From Chionis minor (taxonomy: Eukaryota > Chordata > Aves > Charadriiformes > Chionididae): DNA of 64,000 nt. Under the pieces are notes generated by a model. That model saw only the letters and a list, made by a program, of their open reading frames with translations. It did not search any database and was not told the origin of the DNA. Numbering within the stretch: the first letter of the stretch is position 1; each line of letters opens with the position of its first letter. The stretch is from NCBI GenBank assembly GCA_013398295.1, contig VZSF01008879.1, positions 1 to 64,000 on the forward strand, written 5' to 3'. Below, one piece after another: positions 1 to 13,900 of the stretch. Both the position numbers and the translations under genes were made by a program.

Positions 1-2160
1 CCACTCCGACAGGTCCATGTCTTCCTTCCATGTTGGGGGCTCCAGAGCTGGACACAATATTCCAGGTGGGGTCTCCCCGGGTGGAGAAGAGGGGCAGAAT
101 CCCCTCCCTGGCCCTGCTGCCCATGCTGTGGGGATGCAGCTCAGGGGACTGCGGGGTTCTGGGCTGCCAGCGCGTGGTGCTGGCTCATGGTGAGCTTCTC
201 CCCCACCAACACCCCCAAGTCCCTCTCCTCAGGGCTGCTCTCCAGCCATTCTCTGCCCAGTCTGTATTTGTGCTTGGGCTTGCCCTGACCCACATGCAGG
301 ACCTTGCACTTGGCCTTGTTGAACTTAATGACATTTATATGGGCCCACCTCTCAAGCCTGTCCAGGTCCTTCTGGATGGCATCCCTTCCCTCCAGCATGT
401 CAACTGCTCCACACAGTTTGATGTTAGTAAACTTGCTGAGAGTGCACTCAATCCCAACATCCATGTAGCCGACAAAGATATTACCCTGTACTGACCCCTG
501 AGGAACACCACTCATCACTGGTTTCCACTTGGACATCAAGCCATTGACCGCAACTCTTTGAGTGCAGCCGTCCAGCCAGTTCCTTATCCACCAAGTGATC
601 CAATCATCAAATCCATGTCTCTCCAGTTTAGAGACAAGGATGTTGTGTGGGTCAGTGTCAAAGACTTTGCACAAGTGGAGGTAGATAATGTCAGTTGTTC
701 TCTCCTTATCTACCAAGGCTGTAACCCCATCATAGAAAGCCACCAAATTTGTCAAACACAATTTGCCTTTACTGAAGTTGGCTGCCACCAATCACCTTTT
801 TTTCCATGTGCCGTAGCAGAGTTTCCAGGAGGATCTGCTCCTTGATCTTGCCAGGCACAGAGGGAAGACTGACTGGCCTGTAGTTTCCTGTGGTCTTCCT
901 CCTTACCCTTTTTAAAAATGGGGGTTATGTTTCCCCTTTTCCGGACAGTGGGAACTTCATTGGACTGTCATGACTTCTCAAATATGATGGATAGTGGCTT
1001 GGCTACTTCATCCACAAGTTCCCTCAGGACCTGCATATGCATCTTATCAGGTCCCATGGATTTGTGCACCTTCATGTTCCTTAGAGGGTCTTGAACTTGG
1101 TCTCCTCCTACAGTGGGTGGTTCTTCATTCTCCCAGTCCCCGCCTTTGCTTTCTGTGACTTGAGCAGTGCAGTTAGAGCATTTGCTGGTGAAGACTGAGG
1201 CAAAAAACTCGTTTAGTGCCTCAGCCTTCTCCATATCTCAGGCAACCAGGTCTCCCATTTCCTGGTCTTCCTTTTGTCACTGGCATATTTATAGAAGCTC
1301 TTCTTGTTGCCCTTGACGTCCTTGGCCAGATTTAATTCTATCTGGGCTTTAGCTCGCCTAACCTGATCCCTGGCTGCTGGGATAGTTTCTCTGTATTCCT
1401 CCCAGGTTACCTGTCCTTGCTTCGACCCTCTGTAGGCTTCCTTTTTCTGTTTGAATTTCTCCAGGAGCTCCTTGTTCATCCACATAGGCTTCCTGGTGTT
1501 TTTGCCTAACTTCCTCTTAGTTGGGATGCATTGCTCCTGAGCTTGGCGAAGGTGGTCCTTGAATATTACCCAGCTTTCTTGGGCTTCTCTTTCCTCCAGG
1601 GCTTCCTCCATGGTACTCTACTAAGCAGATCCCTGAAGAGGTCAAAGTCTGCTCGCCTGAATTTCAGGGTAGTGAACTTGCTGCTCCACCCTTCTTGCTG
1701 CCCTAAGGATCTTGAACTCTATCATTTCATGATCACTGCAGCCAAGGCTGCCCTTGAGATTCGCATTCCCCACCAGCCCCTCCTTGTTGGTGAGAACAAG
1801 GTCCAGCTCAGCACCTCTCCTCATTGGCTCCTCTATCACATGGAGAAGAAAGTTATTATCAACACATTCCAGGAACCTCCTGGAACACTTATGCCCCGCT
1901 GTGTTGTCCCTCCAACAGATATTAGGGTGGTTGAAGTCCCCCATGAGGACCAGGGTTTGTGAAAGTGAGGCTGCTCCTATCTGTCTATAGAAGGCCTCAC
2001 CTGCTTGGTCTTCCTGGTTGGGTGGCCTGGAGCAGACTTTAATGTCACCTCTCCCTGCCCTCCCTTTAATCTTGACCCATAAGCTCTCGGTCAGCTCCTC
2101 ATCTATCCCCATGCACTCCAACTGGTCATTGACATAAAGGGTGACATCCCCTCTTCATCT
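1..2160 (-). mobile_element. CR1 LINE, 5'-truncated, degenerate
   Basis: The minus strand encodes pieces of a CR1 non-LTR retrotransposon polyprotein. From about 2150 down to 1640 lies the C-terminal half of the apurinic endonuclease (CSRPPNQED, LVLMGDFNHP, SDHEMIEF). From 1611 to 970 comes the linker ([23 protein letters not shown]), and from 791 to 141 the reverse transcriptase ([32 protein letters not shown]). The RT active-site segment that reads FADDTKLCG in a related copy at 19.2 kb is broken here to FTNIKLCG. Reading frame changes between pieces show it is dead. The element runs off the left edge of the window, so its 3' end is not seen. The 5' boundary near 2160 is approximate: homology fades upstream of the endonuclease segment. 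Confidence 0.9.
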
Positions 2161-5100
2161 CCCCCATCTGTCCTTCCTAAAGAAACTTTTGTCCTTGTGT
2201 CTACTTTGGGCTTTTGAAAATGTCTTCTCGCTCCCATGAGTGCAAAAGTCCCACCACATAAGATGGACTTCACAGGTTGTATAGAGGGTAATTCCATTGT
2301 GCGTCCTGAGAGGAGTTAAAAAACACCCTATAGATGGAGAAACCCACACTCAGCTTGCATTTTTCTACTCTACCATTAGGTTTCCTTCAAAAGCATCAAA
2401 ACAAACCTCACCTTTTATTTGTACGGTTGGCTACTTCATCCACTGTCAAGTCTGCTGCCTTCTACCTCCACTGAGTACTAGTTATCTAGCAGAGGGACTA
2501 AGTACTAATACTAGGTACTAATAGAGATTGAGAAGGGAGCAGAAACTTCTCCAGCATCCTCAGGCCATGGGATGAGGCTATTGGAGCAGTATATCAGCGC
2601 TGAAGCTGGTGTGAGATTTAGCATCGGTACCTATCATAACTGTGGTAGGAAGAAGTTGCCAACAAAGACCAACTAGCTTTTTACCAAGAAACTCTTGTGT
2701 AACCTAGTCAAAGGAAGAAATTAAGACCTTTAGGTTATTTGAAGTTAGGAGACCACAGTTGGGTGTTCTGACACACAGGTGTGAGTTTAGGTGGAAAGAG
2801 CAATACCATCACAATACTTAACAAGATTCTAAATAGTCACTAGTGTTAACCTATAGTGTCAGGACCCTGTAATACATGGCAGGGTGCACAACCAAATACT
2901 AGATAGACTATAATGGGCATCTTAAAATGAAGCTGTATAACTCATGGAATGTTTTTATAGCATTATTGTGGGAACTAATGTAAGAAAACTCACGAACATC
3001 TAGAAACAGAAAGGTATTTTACTTAACTTTCCAAGCAAGAAGACTGTACCAATCAGGACTTTCACACACACATTCTCAGAGGGGCCAAAATGTGTATGTC
3101 CAAGCTGTCTGGCCGAGGCCTTCTGAATGTGACATGGAAGGCAAGGGTTGCCAACTATTGAATCCCCCAGATGCCTTCTGGGTTCTGCTTGAGGCCCAAA
3201 GGCCAGATCTTTCTTGGCCTCTAAGGTACTTCAGGAGTCAAAAGTTACCAATGGTGTAATGTTTTGCTTCTGCGTCTTGTTTACTTCACGCTTCATAAAT
3301 ATTAGGCAATGTTGCTGCTGGGTGTCTTTCATTTTCTTGTTTGAAGAATCATAGGACTGTAACCCATCCTGCTGCTGGGATAACAGGAAGAGAAACAGCC
3401 AATGTATCCCCGCTGCTGTCCTCCTGTTAGTTGCAGATCTTCTGCTGATGAGTCACCTTCTCTGTGGTGCATCACAGTGCAAGCAACACATTCCTCAGCG
3501 CTTACCAATTTGACTGGTGTTAATCATGTCCTTGGATATCAGTGCATACCATTTTCTAACTCCTGATCTGGTCTTTCTCTTGGTGCTTTCACATATGTGC
3601 AAGCTGCCAGACTGTATGCCCAAGATGCTGCTTGTTACAGTCTATCTGTTACCTTTGCCAAGCACGAGGGTAAGTGGGGAGATGCTTAACTAACTGTCAT
3701 CTGGTCTTGGCATCCTGAACTGAGAAAGACAGTATCGTTCTGATTTTAGCAATAAGAGAACATCAACTCTTGTGTAATTTCTGCCAGATAAGCACGGTTC
3801 CCTTGCAGTAACCTTGGAGAACCTTTCCCAAGAAAAGAACTTGATAAGCAAGGCAGTGCTTATCTGGTTGTACCTCTCCTAGTTTAAAGCCCCTCAGCAA
3901 GGCTGGGATATCTCCAGCATCTCTGATTACACATTTAGTAGGGGTTTTACTCATGCTAGAGTTACGTAGTGAAGCTTGGTGAAACAACGGATTCTTTTCA
4001 CAACACCTTGCAATCATTTTATTCACTGAATAACTGAATAACTGAATCAACAAAAGCATAAATGCTCCTAAATGTTGATTGTGAAATAACTGAGATGTGG
4101 TCACCAGTGTGACCATTGTCTCAGCTAATTCTTCCCTCGTTTCTTTGTTCAGAATTCCCCAGAACAACCCTGAACTTCTTGTACTTCTCTGATCTCTCTT
4201 TATTGTACAATGGGATTTAAAGAGCATATTAAAGCTAAAAGAGTTTGGTCTGTACATGAACAGACCTCAGCCAACTTAGTAAACTTTCTCAGTAAAGAAA
4301 GACTAACATTTTCCAAATTTGGTATCATGGCAATCTTTGTATTGGAGAAAAGATGATTGGGTTCAGCTTAGCCAATGCCCCAGTCAGGGCTATTAGAGAC
4401 CTTCAGGAAGCAGTATCATGTGCCACATGACGTAGTCCAGGATCAGGAACAGAGACTAACAGAGCCTTGTGAAGAGTGTTGGAGGTAATTATATGTGATC
4501 ACAATTTTGACTAACTGTAACTTTCCATGGCCATTCCCATCTGCCTAAAGTAGCAATATACAAAAATACAAGTCTCAAAGAACAGTTACTGTATCTCTCT
4601 TCTGAGCACTCATCTAGCAATCTCAAAAGAAAATTTGGAAATAACATAGAAATAACACAGAAATTTCTCATAATTCCTGAAACAAGAAAGCATCATGTCC
4701 TCAACTGAATAAAACTGTATCTACTCAGCAATGCAGGTGACTGCTAGAAACCATTGTCAGGTTTGCTATTAAGGTTTAAAAAAAGCATGAAAAGGCAGTA
4801 CACCATCTGACGCAACTCGATGAAACCTCGTCCTAGATTAACCCTGGTACAAATCAGTTTCTAAATAACATTATAGGCTAGTGTGTTGCTTAAAGCAGAC
4901 ACCTAAGCAATCCTAGGGTTACTTACAAGACGCAACTTCACTTCAAGCTAGTGCCTGTGCATAATCCTCAAGTGGGAAGGATGCTGCTCACCACCTCTCC
5001 AGGGTGGACACAGCCTGGAGCTGACCATACGTTGTGCAGTTCATGGGCTGATCATGTGCTCCCCAGTTCATGCGTGTGCTACCTTTTTTTTCATTAACGC

Positions 5101-7530
5101 TGATGATGATAGAAAATTATAGCTCATCAAACATGGTGCAACTACCATATTTTGAACAGGATGTGACACAGTTTTAAGCCCTTCTGGCTTTGTATACCAT
5201 ACACAAGCAGATCAAGAATGGCTTTGCATGAGCACATCTGGAAGAAAATTAAGTAAGCAGCTGAATGACCAACATCGTCCACACGTGTAGGTGTATGACT
5301 GAGGTTGGTTTGCTTATGCAACAAAGAATAAAAGGGGAGCACTGCCATGCCACAAATACATTCACTGGGGTGGTGAGGGCCTGGTGGCCTGGTGCTGCGT
5401 TGTGAGGTCTAAGGGTAAGAGATTGAGATGATCTGGACCCTGACATCATGGTCTGATGTCCTAGCCTGACCTTGGGCCTGTACCATCACCATGGACCTGC
5501 TTGATGACTTTTGACTTGCCTGATAGACTTGAGATATGCAATGACTCCAGTCCAGGCAAGATCAACACAGCTTGCCATGAAACTCAATCCATTTAATGAT
5601 CAAGGCAGTCCCAGTTGACAGAGCATCACAATACCTATGCTACAAGCACCATTTACCATTCTGTTTACTTCCAAAATGTGCTGCTTCAACCGTTGTTGAT
5701 CCTTTAACAGGAGATGGGAAACAAGTACCAGTGCCATAGGGAGCAGGGTGTTTCCAGAACCTGTTTATATTATAGAGAACTTCACCAAAACATTCTGTCA
5801 TGGGAAACTGCCAATGAATGGAGGTAATGCACTAGAAACATTGCATCAAATAATTACAGAAGTGGCAGAAACATTATAACCTGAACAGAAAGACACTGGA
5901 CTCTGCAATTCTTGTACACAGAAGTAAAACATTAGTACTTTTTAACTAAAACCAAGTAAGTTCTTGCAAGTTTTTGAGAAGTCCCTTGGGTAAACATCTT
6001 GCCAAGTTTTGGGTGTTTATTTATGAAGACAGAAAAGTCTTCTTGCGTTTGCATTGACATCCATGGCATGAACACAGCGCAGTCCTGTAAGAATGCTGCT
6101 CCAGGGAAGAGCCCTGCAGTAAATAACTAATTACACAGAAAAAGATGTCGTTACAAATATACTAAGTAAGGCAGCTAATCATTGGCGCTCCAGTTAGATC
6201 ATATCTAACCTATAGCCTAATTCTTACACCCTGAGATTACCTCACCCTGTCCTGTTTTCTTCTGTGGTCAATTCTAGCTGTAAGGATGGAAAGTGAAACA
6301 CCTTTACAGCCGATCCCCTTTGATGATAACTCAAACAGAGCCCCACTGCAACTGTCCTACAAGGACATGCACCAACACCCCCTTCCCACCATGTCTAGAC
6401 ACCTGGATGAAAATGTGCTGCTAAGACCCACAGTTTGTTGCTGGAGAGCAGCCGTGCTGGTCTCTACGTCCCTCTTCACCCTCTGTGACCCACCTCTTCC
6501 TCACAGCGCACAGGGTTGGGGATGCAAGTTGCATTGTGGGCAGTGGACATCTGCCAGTGTTACAAGCCACTGAAAGTTATCCCAGAACAGCGAGAGTGTT
6601 GGACAAGCAGCTCTCCCTTGCCTGCACATGGCAAGATATTGTGCTGAAAACTCCCATGCTCCTCTGGAGGTTTAAGGCAGTAAAACCACACAGAGCCCAG
6701 TGGACCCTATTTTACTTTATTATTACTATTATTATTATTATTTCATGGAAAGAGGGCCTTATCCTTTGCCCTGCTTGTTCCTAGGCATATTTTAAGAATA
6801 TAGTTACACAAACAGGCAAATTCACAATTCTTCCCCTAACCAATATATTATTAAGAAGTGAAAACAGAGTTAGACTCATTACTGGCTTCCACCAGACTCT
6901 TCCTCCCTCTCCCACATAAGATAAACAATAGCATTTCCTGAGAGTTGGCAAAAGGTGACCTTTCCAGCTGCATTTGAGTCTTGGTAATACTGCTTAAAAT
7001 GGTGCAAACTGGTGTTTCCTGGTAGAAGTTGTTGAAAACCCCTTTGTGTACAAGCAAGGCTGGTCTTTTCCAAATCTACATGATTTTGAAAAAGATGTTC
7101 CCTATGTTAGCAAAGTGGACAGTTCTCATGGAAATAAAACATGAGCTGTTTTCATTGTCACCGGGCAGAAAGTTTCTCGCTCCTTCTAACTGTATGTAAA
7201 ACAATGAATGCCAGGATATTGGGATTCTTGGCATGGAAGAACCACCAGAAAGTGGATAAAGCTACACTGGCAGGATTCATTGCTCAACCCACCACACAGT
7301 CCCAGCCGAGCATACCTACTCTTGTGAAACACCAGCGTCCGGGAGGGAGCTGAACTGCTGTCCAGGTGTTTGCACCTGGGAACCCAAGCACAGGGAGGCC
7401 AGAGCCTGCAATGGCAACCAGGAGCCAAGTTCCACTGGAATTGCTTGTTGTGGGAAACCCATGTGAGTGAGTCACCTGGGAGACTCAGGGTCCGAGGGCC
7501 ATGCCCACCTTCTGCAAGGTCTTCAACCTA
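2161..7530. other. No gene recognised
   Basis: Open frames here are short, lack recognisable domains and are not flanked by convincing splice sites. The only structured item I see is a (TTA)n microsatellite at 6715-6743. The right part is the 3' flank of lipase gene A, which is transcribed leftwards. Confidence 0.5.
6715..6743. repeat. (TTA)n microsatellite
   Basis: Imperfect ATT/TTA triplet run, interrupted once. Confidence 0.85.
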
Positions 7531-7536
7531 TTTAAT
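7531..7536 (-). promoter_or_regulatory. Possible poly(A) signal of lipase gene A
   Basis: ATTAAA on the minus strand about 170 nt beyond the gene A stop codon. This is the commonest variant poly(A) hexamer at a plausible distance; no AATAAA is seen closer. Transcript data would decide. Confidence 0.4.
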
Positions 7537-7703
7537 CTAAGTCCTATGTGCTTTCCTGATCATTGGATTGGCCTATTTTCCTCACTTGTGAGAGTAATTT
7601 CAATCCAAACCATGCGTAGCAGTTTAATCAGCATTTTCCCTCTCTTTTTTTCTTCACTTNGAAGTCAAATGAGAAACCAACAGTTACTGCCACTGGTCCA
7701 ACT

Positions 7704-7937
7704 CTAGGCACTCTTCTCCATCAGTTCAAGAATTTCTTTGTACACTTGTTCATACACTTGCATACCCCAAAGGAAATCAAAGTGGACGAATTCAGGAATA
7801 TACTTTTTGTATGCAATGTTCGTTATACGAGGCAGTGTGATGTTTACGTCTTCGGGGGCTGAAATCCAGTCCTTGCCACCATACCATGCAGCAAGTGGGG
7901 TTTTCATATTTTCCAGCTTATAGAATGGAGGTGTGGT
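7704..7937 (-). CDS. Gene A exon 10 (C-terminal, Asp and His of triad)
   Basis: Residues 311-387. Acceptor TTGTCTTCCAG precedes [11 protein letters not shown]. Contains GGKDW (catalytic Asp333) and [10 protein letters not shown] (catalytic His362), ending MEKSA and TAG. Length 234 nt, equal to the same exon in genes B and C. Confidence 0.9.
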   Translation of the reverse strand, partial: TTPPFYKLENMKTPLAAWYGGKDWISAPEDVNITLPRITNIAYKKYIPEFVHFDFLWGMQVYEQVYKEILELMEKSA

Positions 7938-10900
7938 CTGGAAGACAAATAGTGTGGCTTGAGAAAGGAAAGCCTGGAGGTCACAGGTCACAGGCAAACC
8001 AAAAATTTCAAGTATTCCTGATTGCTGCTTGAAATTTCTCCCCTATACCGAGAGATGGTACAGAAGCTATCACAAGAGATCCTGACTATGCCTTGGGCTC
8101 CTGCACTTTTCTCCAGAGAGTCAAGAAGTCAGCACTGAACAACATCACAGACCTCTTTTTTGTAAGAAAGGTACAAACCTCTTTGACCACATAAGGTAAA
8201 ATCCATAAATCCTGTAAAATTGAGTCTCAGCAACTGCAAAATTTTCATTGTAATTTTCTTTTTTTTCCCTTTAAAAACTGACAAAGGAGAATGAATTTCT
8301 CTTACTTGGTTGTAATGAAGCATGTTGTCACTGCCGTAATCATAATATTTGAATTCCCCTGTTTTATAGATCTGGAAAAGGAGTAGAGCTGTGTTTATTA
8401 TTCATGCATTAAACAGGACCATATGAAAAATAAAAGAGGTGACAGGGGAACCACACTGCTCCCTCCTGCCACCAAGGCTCAAGGATGCTATTTGTTATGC
8501 GTGATACTGTCTTTAGGGAGGAGAGCTCAGTCCCCAGGAAGATCTCAGCATGGCCTGCAAGATTGCCTGGCATTGCTCACATCTTTCACCCGTCCTCTCT
8601 CAGGTGGCTGGCAAGCTGTAGAACATAGATGTCTGGAGGCTGAGGCCCCAGAAACCCACAGCACACCAAGAGCAAGCCTCAAAGAAGACACAAGTCAGAA
8701 CTTTGGGCAAGTCTCCTTTGTCTGTCATGGTCAATATCTACAAAAAGATATGAGACTGTGCACATTTTGATGATTAGTTGTTGTATGATTAGTTGTCTCT
8801 ACTGACTCTCAGCTCTTGGCCTTTACTTTAGCATCTCCTAATAAACTGGTTTATTACCAGTTTTTGCTTCCATCTCCATCTCCTACCAGCTCCAGAGACA
8901 CTTGGTCACCTTTTGTTGAAGGTCATGGCAAAAAGAACTGCACCCGCACCAGTGGTTCATGTCAATTTTCCTCTTTCTCTCTAATACAGCTCTGCAGGGA
9001 GAGCAATGGAGGATTATACCCAAGCATTGAGAAGAGGTCCTCATCAGGCGAGAGAAGAGAACATGGGCCCTGGTTGCATGAGATCTTACTCTGCAGCAGG
9101 AAATATTACCTGGCGCCAATGTAACATGTTTTTTAGGGATGTTGAATCAGGGTAGCGGGACAGGTAGACATCTATGCGGCTCTGCAAGAAACCATTGGAG
9201 ACATTTATTCTCTGCATGGAGGGAAATCCCATTAGAAACAAAATGATCCTGTTCAGTAGCCACGCAAGTCTTTCACTAGCCGGAGCTTGCATTTGTACAA
9301 ACTGCTTCGTCTTAGCTCTGTGAAGGCACAGCTCAGCCGCATGCTGTGAGAACAAGCACTACAGCCAACAGCATGAAGGCTGCTGTCGAGATCCCTTCAG
9401 TAAGCTGGCGAATTCCCATGGGATGCTGGGTCATGTTATAAGTCTATGCATGTTTCAAACCAAAGTATAACTCCGTATCTTGTGCTCGAGATCCTTTTGC
9501 AAAGAAAATGCGCAACTCATCACAGTAGCTCTACCTGTGGTTTCTAATGTATTTCCCTCTTGGAATATTAAGAAATTACACCAACACTTTCCTTGAGAAA
9601 CAGTGGCCCAGCTCTGACTCCATCCATGCTCAAACTATTATTGCTTGGCACTCTATGTGGACCCGTCTCCAATTTTACTCACATGGGTGGTTTGTGACAG
9701 GATCTGGACCTTGAAATCTTGGCTAGCCCTTCCCCGTGTGAGTGGGGCATCACTGGGACCACCCAGTTCACCTGGACATGTCCCCAAGGAATTTACTATG
9801 GCTGTAGTGTTGGCCCTGATGGGAATGAGGTCGGGTCGGAGGCCCCCACCCTGTAGCCTCCAGCCTGAATTTTTCTATGACTCTGTGTTCAGTGCAGTGG
9901 AGCACAGGCAAAGGCTCTGATCTGGGGGTAAATATGTTTTAAGGGATGGTAGACTGAAGAGTCTGAGGGCCCACCTCTCCTGGCAGTGGACTGAAGGGGA
10001 GTTTGTTCTGTAAGAGCCCATTTTGATATTAAAGCACATGTGAAATTACACATCAGTTAGTGAAAGAGAAACCCTGGGAGCCCCCGGAGCACTGAATGAA
10101 TTGCTGCACTCTCCCCTTTGGCATTCTCCCCACTGGGTAGAAAATGTGCGTGGTGGACACATGACCTTGTGTGCACTCTGGGCTTCCCTCTGGTGCCAAT
10201 GCAAGAGCATTGCAGCAGCCAACACAATGGCCAGGTTGCAAAATGCTGAAGCAATGGTCAGATTTTCTGACGAATCAAAGATGCAAAAGGCTATGTGAGG
10301 GCAGCTAGTTGATGACTCGGGCTCAAACATTGAGAAATTGGATCACTTAAAAGGTAAGCTGGAGTGTACATACCACATTTAAGCTGTTGGTAAACCCACC
10401 AGGCAAGTAAAGGACCAAGGAGCAAAAGCTTTTAAAGATGGGGTAACTGCACAGACTGGAAATCACTTGCTGCAAGATCTCTCCTTTATCAAAGACCACC
10501 GTGTGTCCTAAAATGAGCTGCGAAAGTCAAAGGTGTTGATCAGTGTGGTTGACATTCCTCTTTTGCCTCCAGACATTCTCCACCTCTCTGCTAACCCCTG
10601 AAAGTTGCTGTCTTCCTTGCCACAGATTTGCTGTGCTTTGTAATTTTGGTTTTTCAGAAATGGCCATGGCCCTGGAAGAGCCCTGATCTTCCTAGAAGAG
10701 GTTTCTCCTGGGAGGATGGACCCGAAAACAGTATCTAGAAATAGCTGTTCACTGATTAGGGCTGGACAGGAGGATGCTTTACACTGTTTAACACCTCACA
10801 GGCTCAAGAGTGTAGGGCACAAACATATCCGCTCAATGAAAAGGGCACACAGCAGGCAGGGAAATGGAAGTGAGGTACAAGCACTGCATGTCTCAGGTGA

Positions 10901-13900
10901 TGAGACCTTCACATCCCCTCCTTCCCTTTCACACCAGACAAGCATGTGGTGATGACGTACCTTAACCAGCCTCTCAGGAAGGTCAAATACCCTTACCAAG
11001 GGTGACTTCATATTTGAGTTTGTGGTGATAGGAGCCAAGGCAAAAAACATCTTGATTTTGCGATCCAGCTCAGGAATGGATGAAAACGCAATGAAACCTG
11101 CAGGAGGGAGAAGGAAGTAGACCCTGCCCTGTTATTTCTAAAGGAGTTGTTGACTCCCAGGTGTGTGTGCCCATTGGAAGGACCCTTAAAAATGTTTCTA
11201 GCAGGTTGGTGACTTGACCTGAAGCCTTTGCTGCTGATATATTTCAGCTCCCATCTTGACTGCTCAGCCCAGTGGCAGCTCCTGTAAGCCCTTCTTGGGG
11301 CTCTGGCAGCAGTGGGATGCACCAAAAGCCATTGCTGGAACCATTTTTGGGCTGTCACTGCTCAGAAATGTTCTGTTAAAGCAAACAGGAATTTTTACCT
11401 GCTCTTTTCTCTTCATTGTTTGGAGATGCCCAGATGTTACCCTCCCCAGACCAGGCTCTCAGGAGAGCACTCCCAAACCAGGGGTGCACAGCTAACATAA
11501 CTCTGACAGTGGTCTGATCTCCTCCTAAGTACCTGTGGTGGTGCCTTGAGAGTAAGCCACGTAGTATAACTGCTCCTGTCCAGTTTTCTGCAGAATGTAG
11601 TTGATTGTTGCTGGAAGGTCATACATGGCCATCTCATGAAAGCTGCAATGGAGATGGGCACATGACAAAATTGCTGTTGCTGACCTTGAGAATGACAGGC
11701 AGGACATGGCAAGTCTATTGGGGAGCTCTGGCAGGTATGGGCATCCCTGTGGTGTCTTGGTGATACTGGTTTATGCCCACTGGCAGATAGTCCAACCATC
11801 AGCGGTGCTGCTCCTCCAGCCTACAGACACTGCTGAGGGTACCATGTACCTGCCCATCCTTCAGGTTTGCAGAAAATACCTGTAAGCTGAGTATTCCTGG
11901 TGGTGAAACTGAAATTCTCTGTGCTTTCGTGACCAGCTGTTCCCCCGGCTGTTTCCAATCCAGACGTCATATCCAGCATCGGCGAGGATGAAGCCAAGGC
12001 TGCTGTTGGGCAAGTTGGTAACCCAGTTGCTTCCCTCCAACACCAGGCCATGCTGCAGGAGGACCGCAGGTTTTGGAGCTGAAGAAAGAAGAGGAGGATT
12101 ATTTCCTCTGACCACTCTCAAAAATCAACCTTCACACACAGGTGTCGCTTTTGCCAGCAACTCCCTGGGGAAGTGACTCCACTGCAAGATGGTCACCTGT
12201 GTCCTCAGCCTGTTTTTGAGGAGAGGTTGAGAGCTGGTTTTGAAGTAGGTTCTTTGGTCATCCCAGGGCAGACAAAACCAATATAGTGAAGCTGAAAAAT
12301 AGGTTGGACTTCACACTGAGTGGAGCTCAGTAAATCATGCTCCCAGGAGGAAAGAAACCAAGCCCCATGTCTATCTGGACACTGACTGTGCCCTCTGCAC
12401 GGAGACCGCCCTTCTCATGGTGCTCTGGGTCTCACCGGGAGACACTGAAAACCCAGCAGAATCCAAGTACCTCCCATGGCATGGTGACACCATGCTGCCT
12501 CATTGCAAGAGGCACAGGTCAAGAGCATCTCCTCCACCCACTTCTGCCTACTTTAAGCCCTATGGGCATGTCTCACTTCCCCAGAACAAACTTAAGATCT
12601 TTTTTACAAAGGATGTGGAAGCCTGAAGTGCTGTAGGAAGAGTGGAAGAGAGATTATGGAAAGGACCTCTGAAAGTCTCTGCTCCTATCCACTGCTCAAA
12701 GCAGGTCCAACTTCACAGCCACAACAGAGTCATTGAAGGATATCTTAATTGATACGGTAGCGTGAACACAGGTTGCAGCATGAAAAAGTTGAAATAAAAG
12801 TGACTTTCCTTTCTTTCCTCCTCCCTGCCCCTCCCCCCCCNNNNNNNNNNNNNNNNNNNNNNNNNNNNCCTTTGTCACCTCTTTTTTCTGTTGGTTTTTG
12901 AACCCTCAATATAAGACTCACATTTCCACCCCGGACAGCTGAGGACAAAGGGTCCTGAATAGAAATCTGGCTTTTTACACTCATTTGCTGTGTTCATAAG
13001 CCTGTCCCCTTGCTTCCCAGGAGAGACATACCCTGCCAAGAATGGGGTATCACCCCCTCCAGTTTGAAACAGTGGTTGAAGTGATGAACAAAAAGGAGTC
13101 AAAATGTTGAGATGGAATTGAATTAGACATGTGGAGATTTTTTTTTTTTTTTTTTTTTCTGACAAATGGCTTTTTGCTGCTTCACTGGCTGCCTTTGAGC
13201 TGGGGTAAAACCAGGGGCAAGATTTCTCTGTCCCATTCATTAGGGCACCCGCATTTCTTCTGTTCCCAAGACTAATCCTACAGGGAAAGTTGTTTGCTTG
13301 AGGATGCAGCCTATAATGAGACAGCCCTGACCATGGCCTGCTCCAGCCCAGCAATGCTTGAAGGGTCCCTGGAGCAAACAAACCTTCTCATGGCACTTAC
13401 GGGGGCAGAACATGCTGGAACCCTGTGCCTCGGCTTCATGGGAGGTACTCATGCTTCCTGGGTTGTCTCTGCCATGAGGAATCCTCTGCATGGTGAGATA
13501 ATAGCCATCGTCTGTCACAACTTCATGCTCCTCATAGGGGTACCCATGGTAGCGGACAATTTCACCCTGTGGGAAGCAAAGGACAGCATGGGATGGGTCC
13601 CCAAGGAGGTGGGGGGGTCTCCGTCCTGGAGGATGTTGGGGAGTCCAACTGGATGAAGCCAACAGTGGCCACCCTGAGCTGGTGGTGGTGAGTCCTGCTG
13701 TCAGCAGGAGGGTGGAGTAGGGACCTCCCAATGTCCCTTCCACCAACGCTGCGTTGATATCATGACATCAACTAAAATTTTTGGCAGGTGTGAGTTTCCC
13801 TCACTCCCTGAGCAGGTCTGGTAAAGAAAGACCCATTGTTGCTTTTCATGTTGCAATCAATGTTTGTGAAGAGCAGGGCAGAAATGACAGTGAAGCTCCA

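Noticed and set aside
9110..9343. A frame that reads through from 9343 into exon 8 of gene A and looks loosely like a fused exon 7-8 (LFLMGF, INVS).
   Set aside because: A better exon 7 exists at 10374-10517 with correct phase, length and the GGF-N-LNV end, and a good acceptor stands directly before exon 8 at 9182. The fused reading is intron sequence that happens to be open.
13139..13158. Poly(T) in the gene A intron as the tail of a retrotransposed copy.
   Set aside because: No element or processed gene is recognisable next to it, and avian CR1s do not end in long poly(A).
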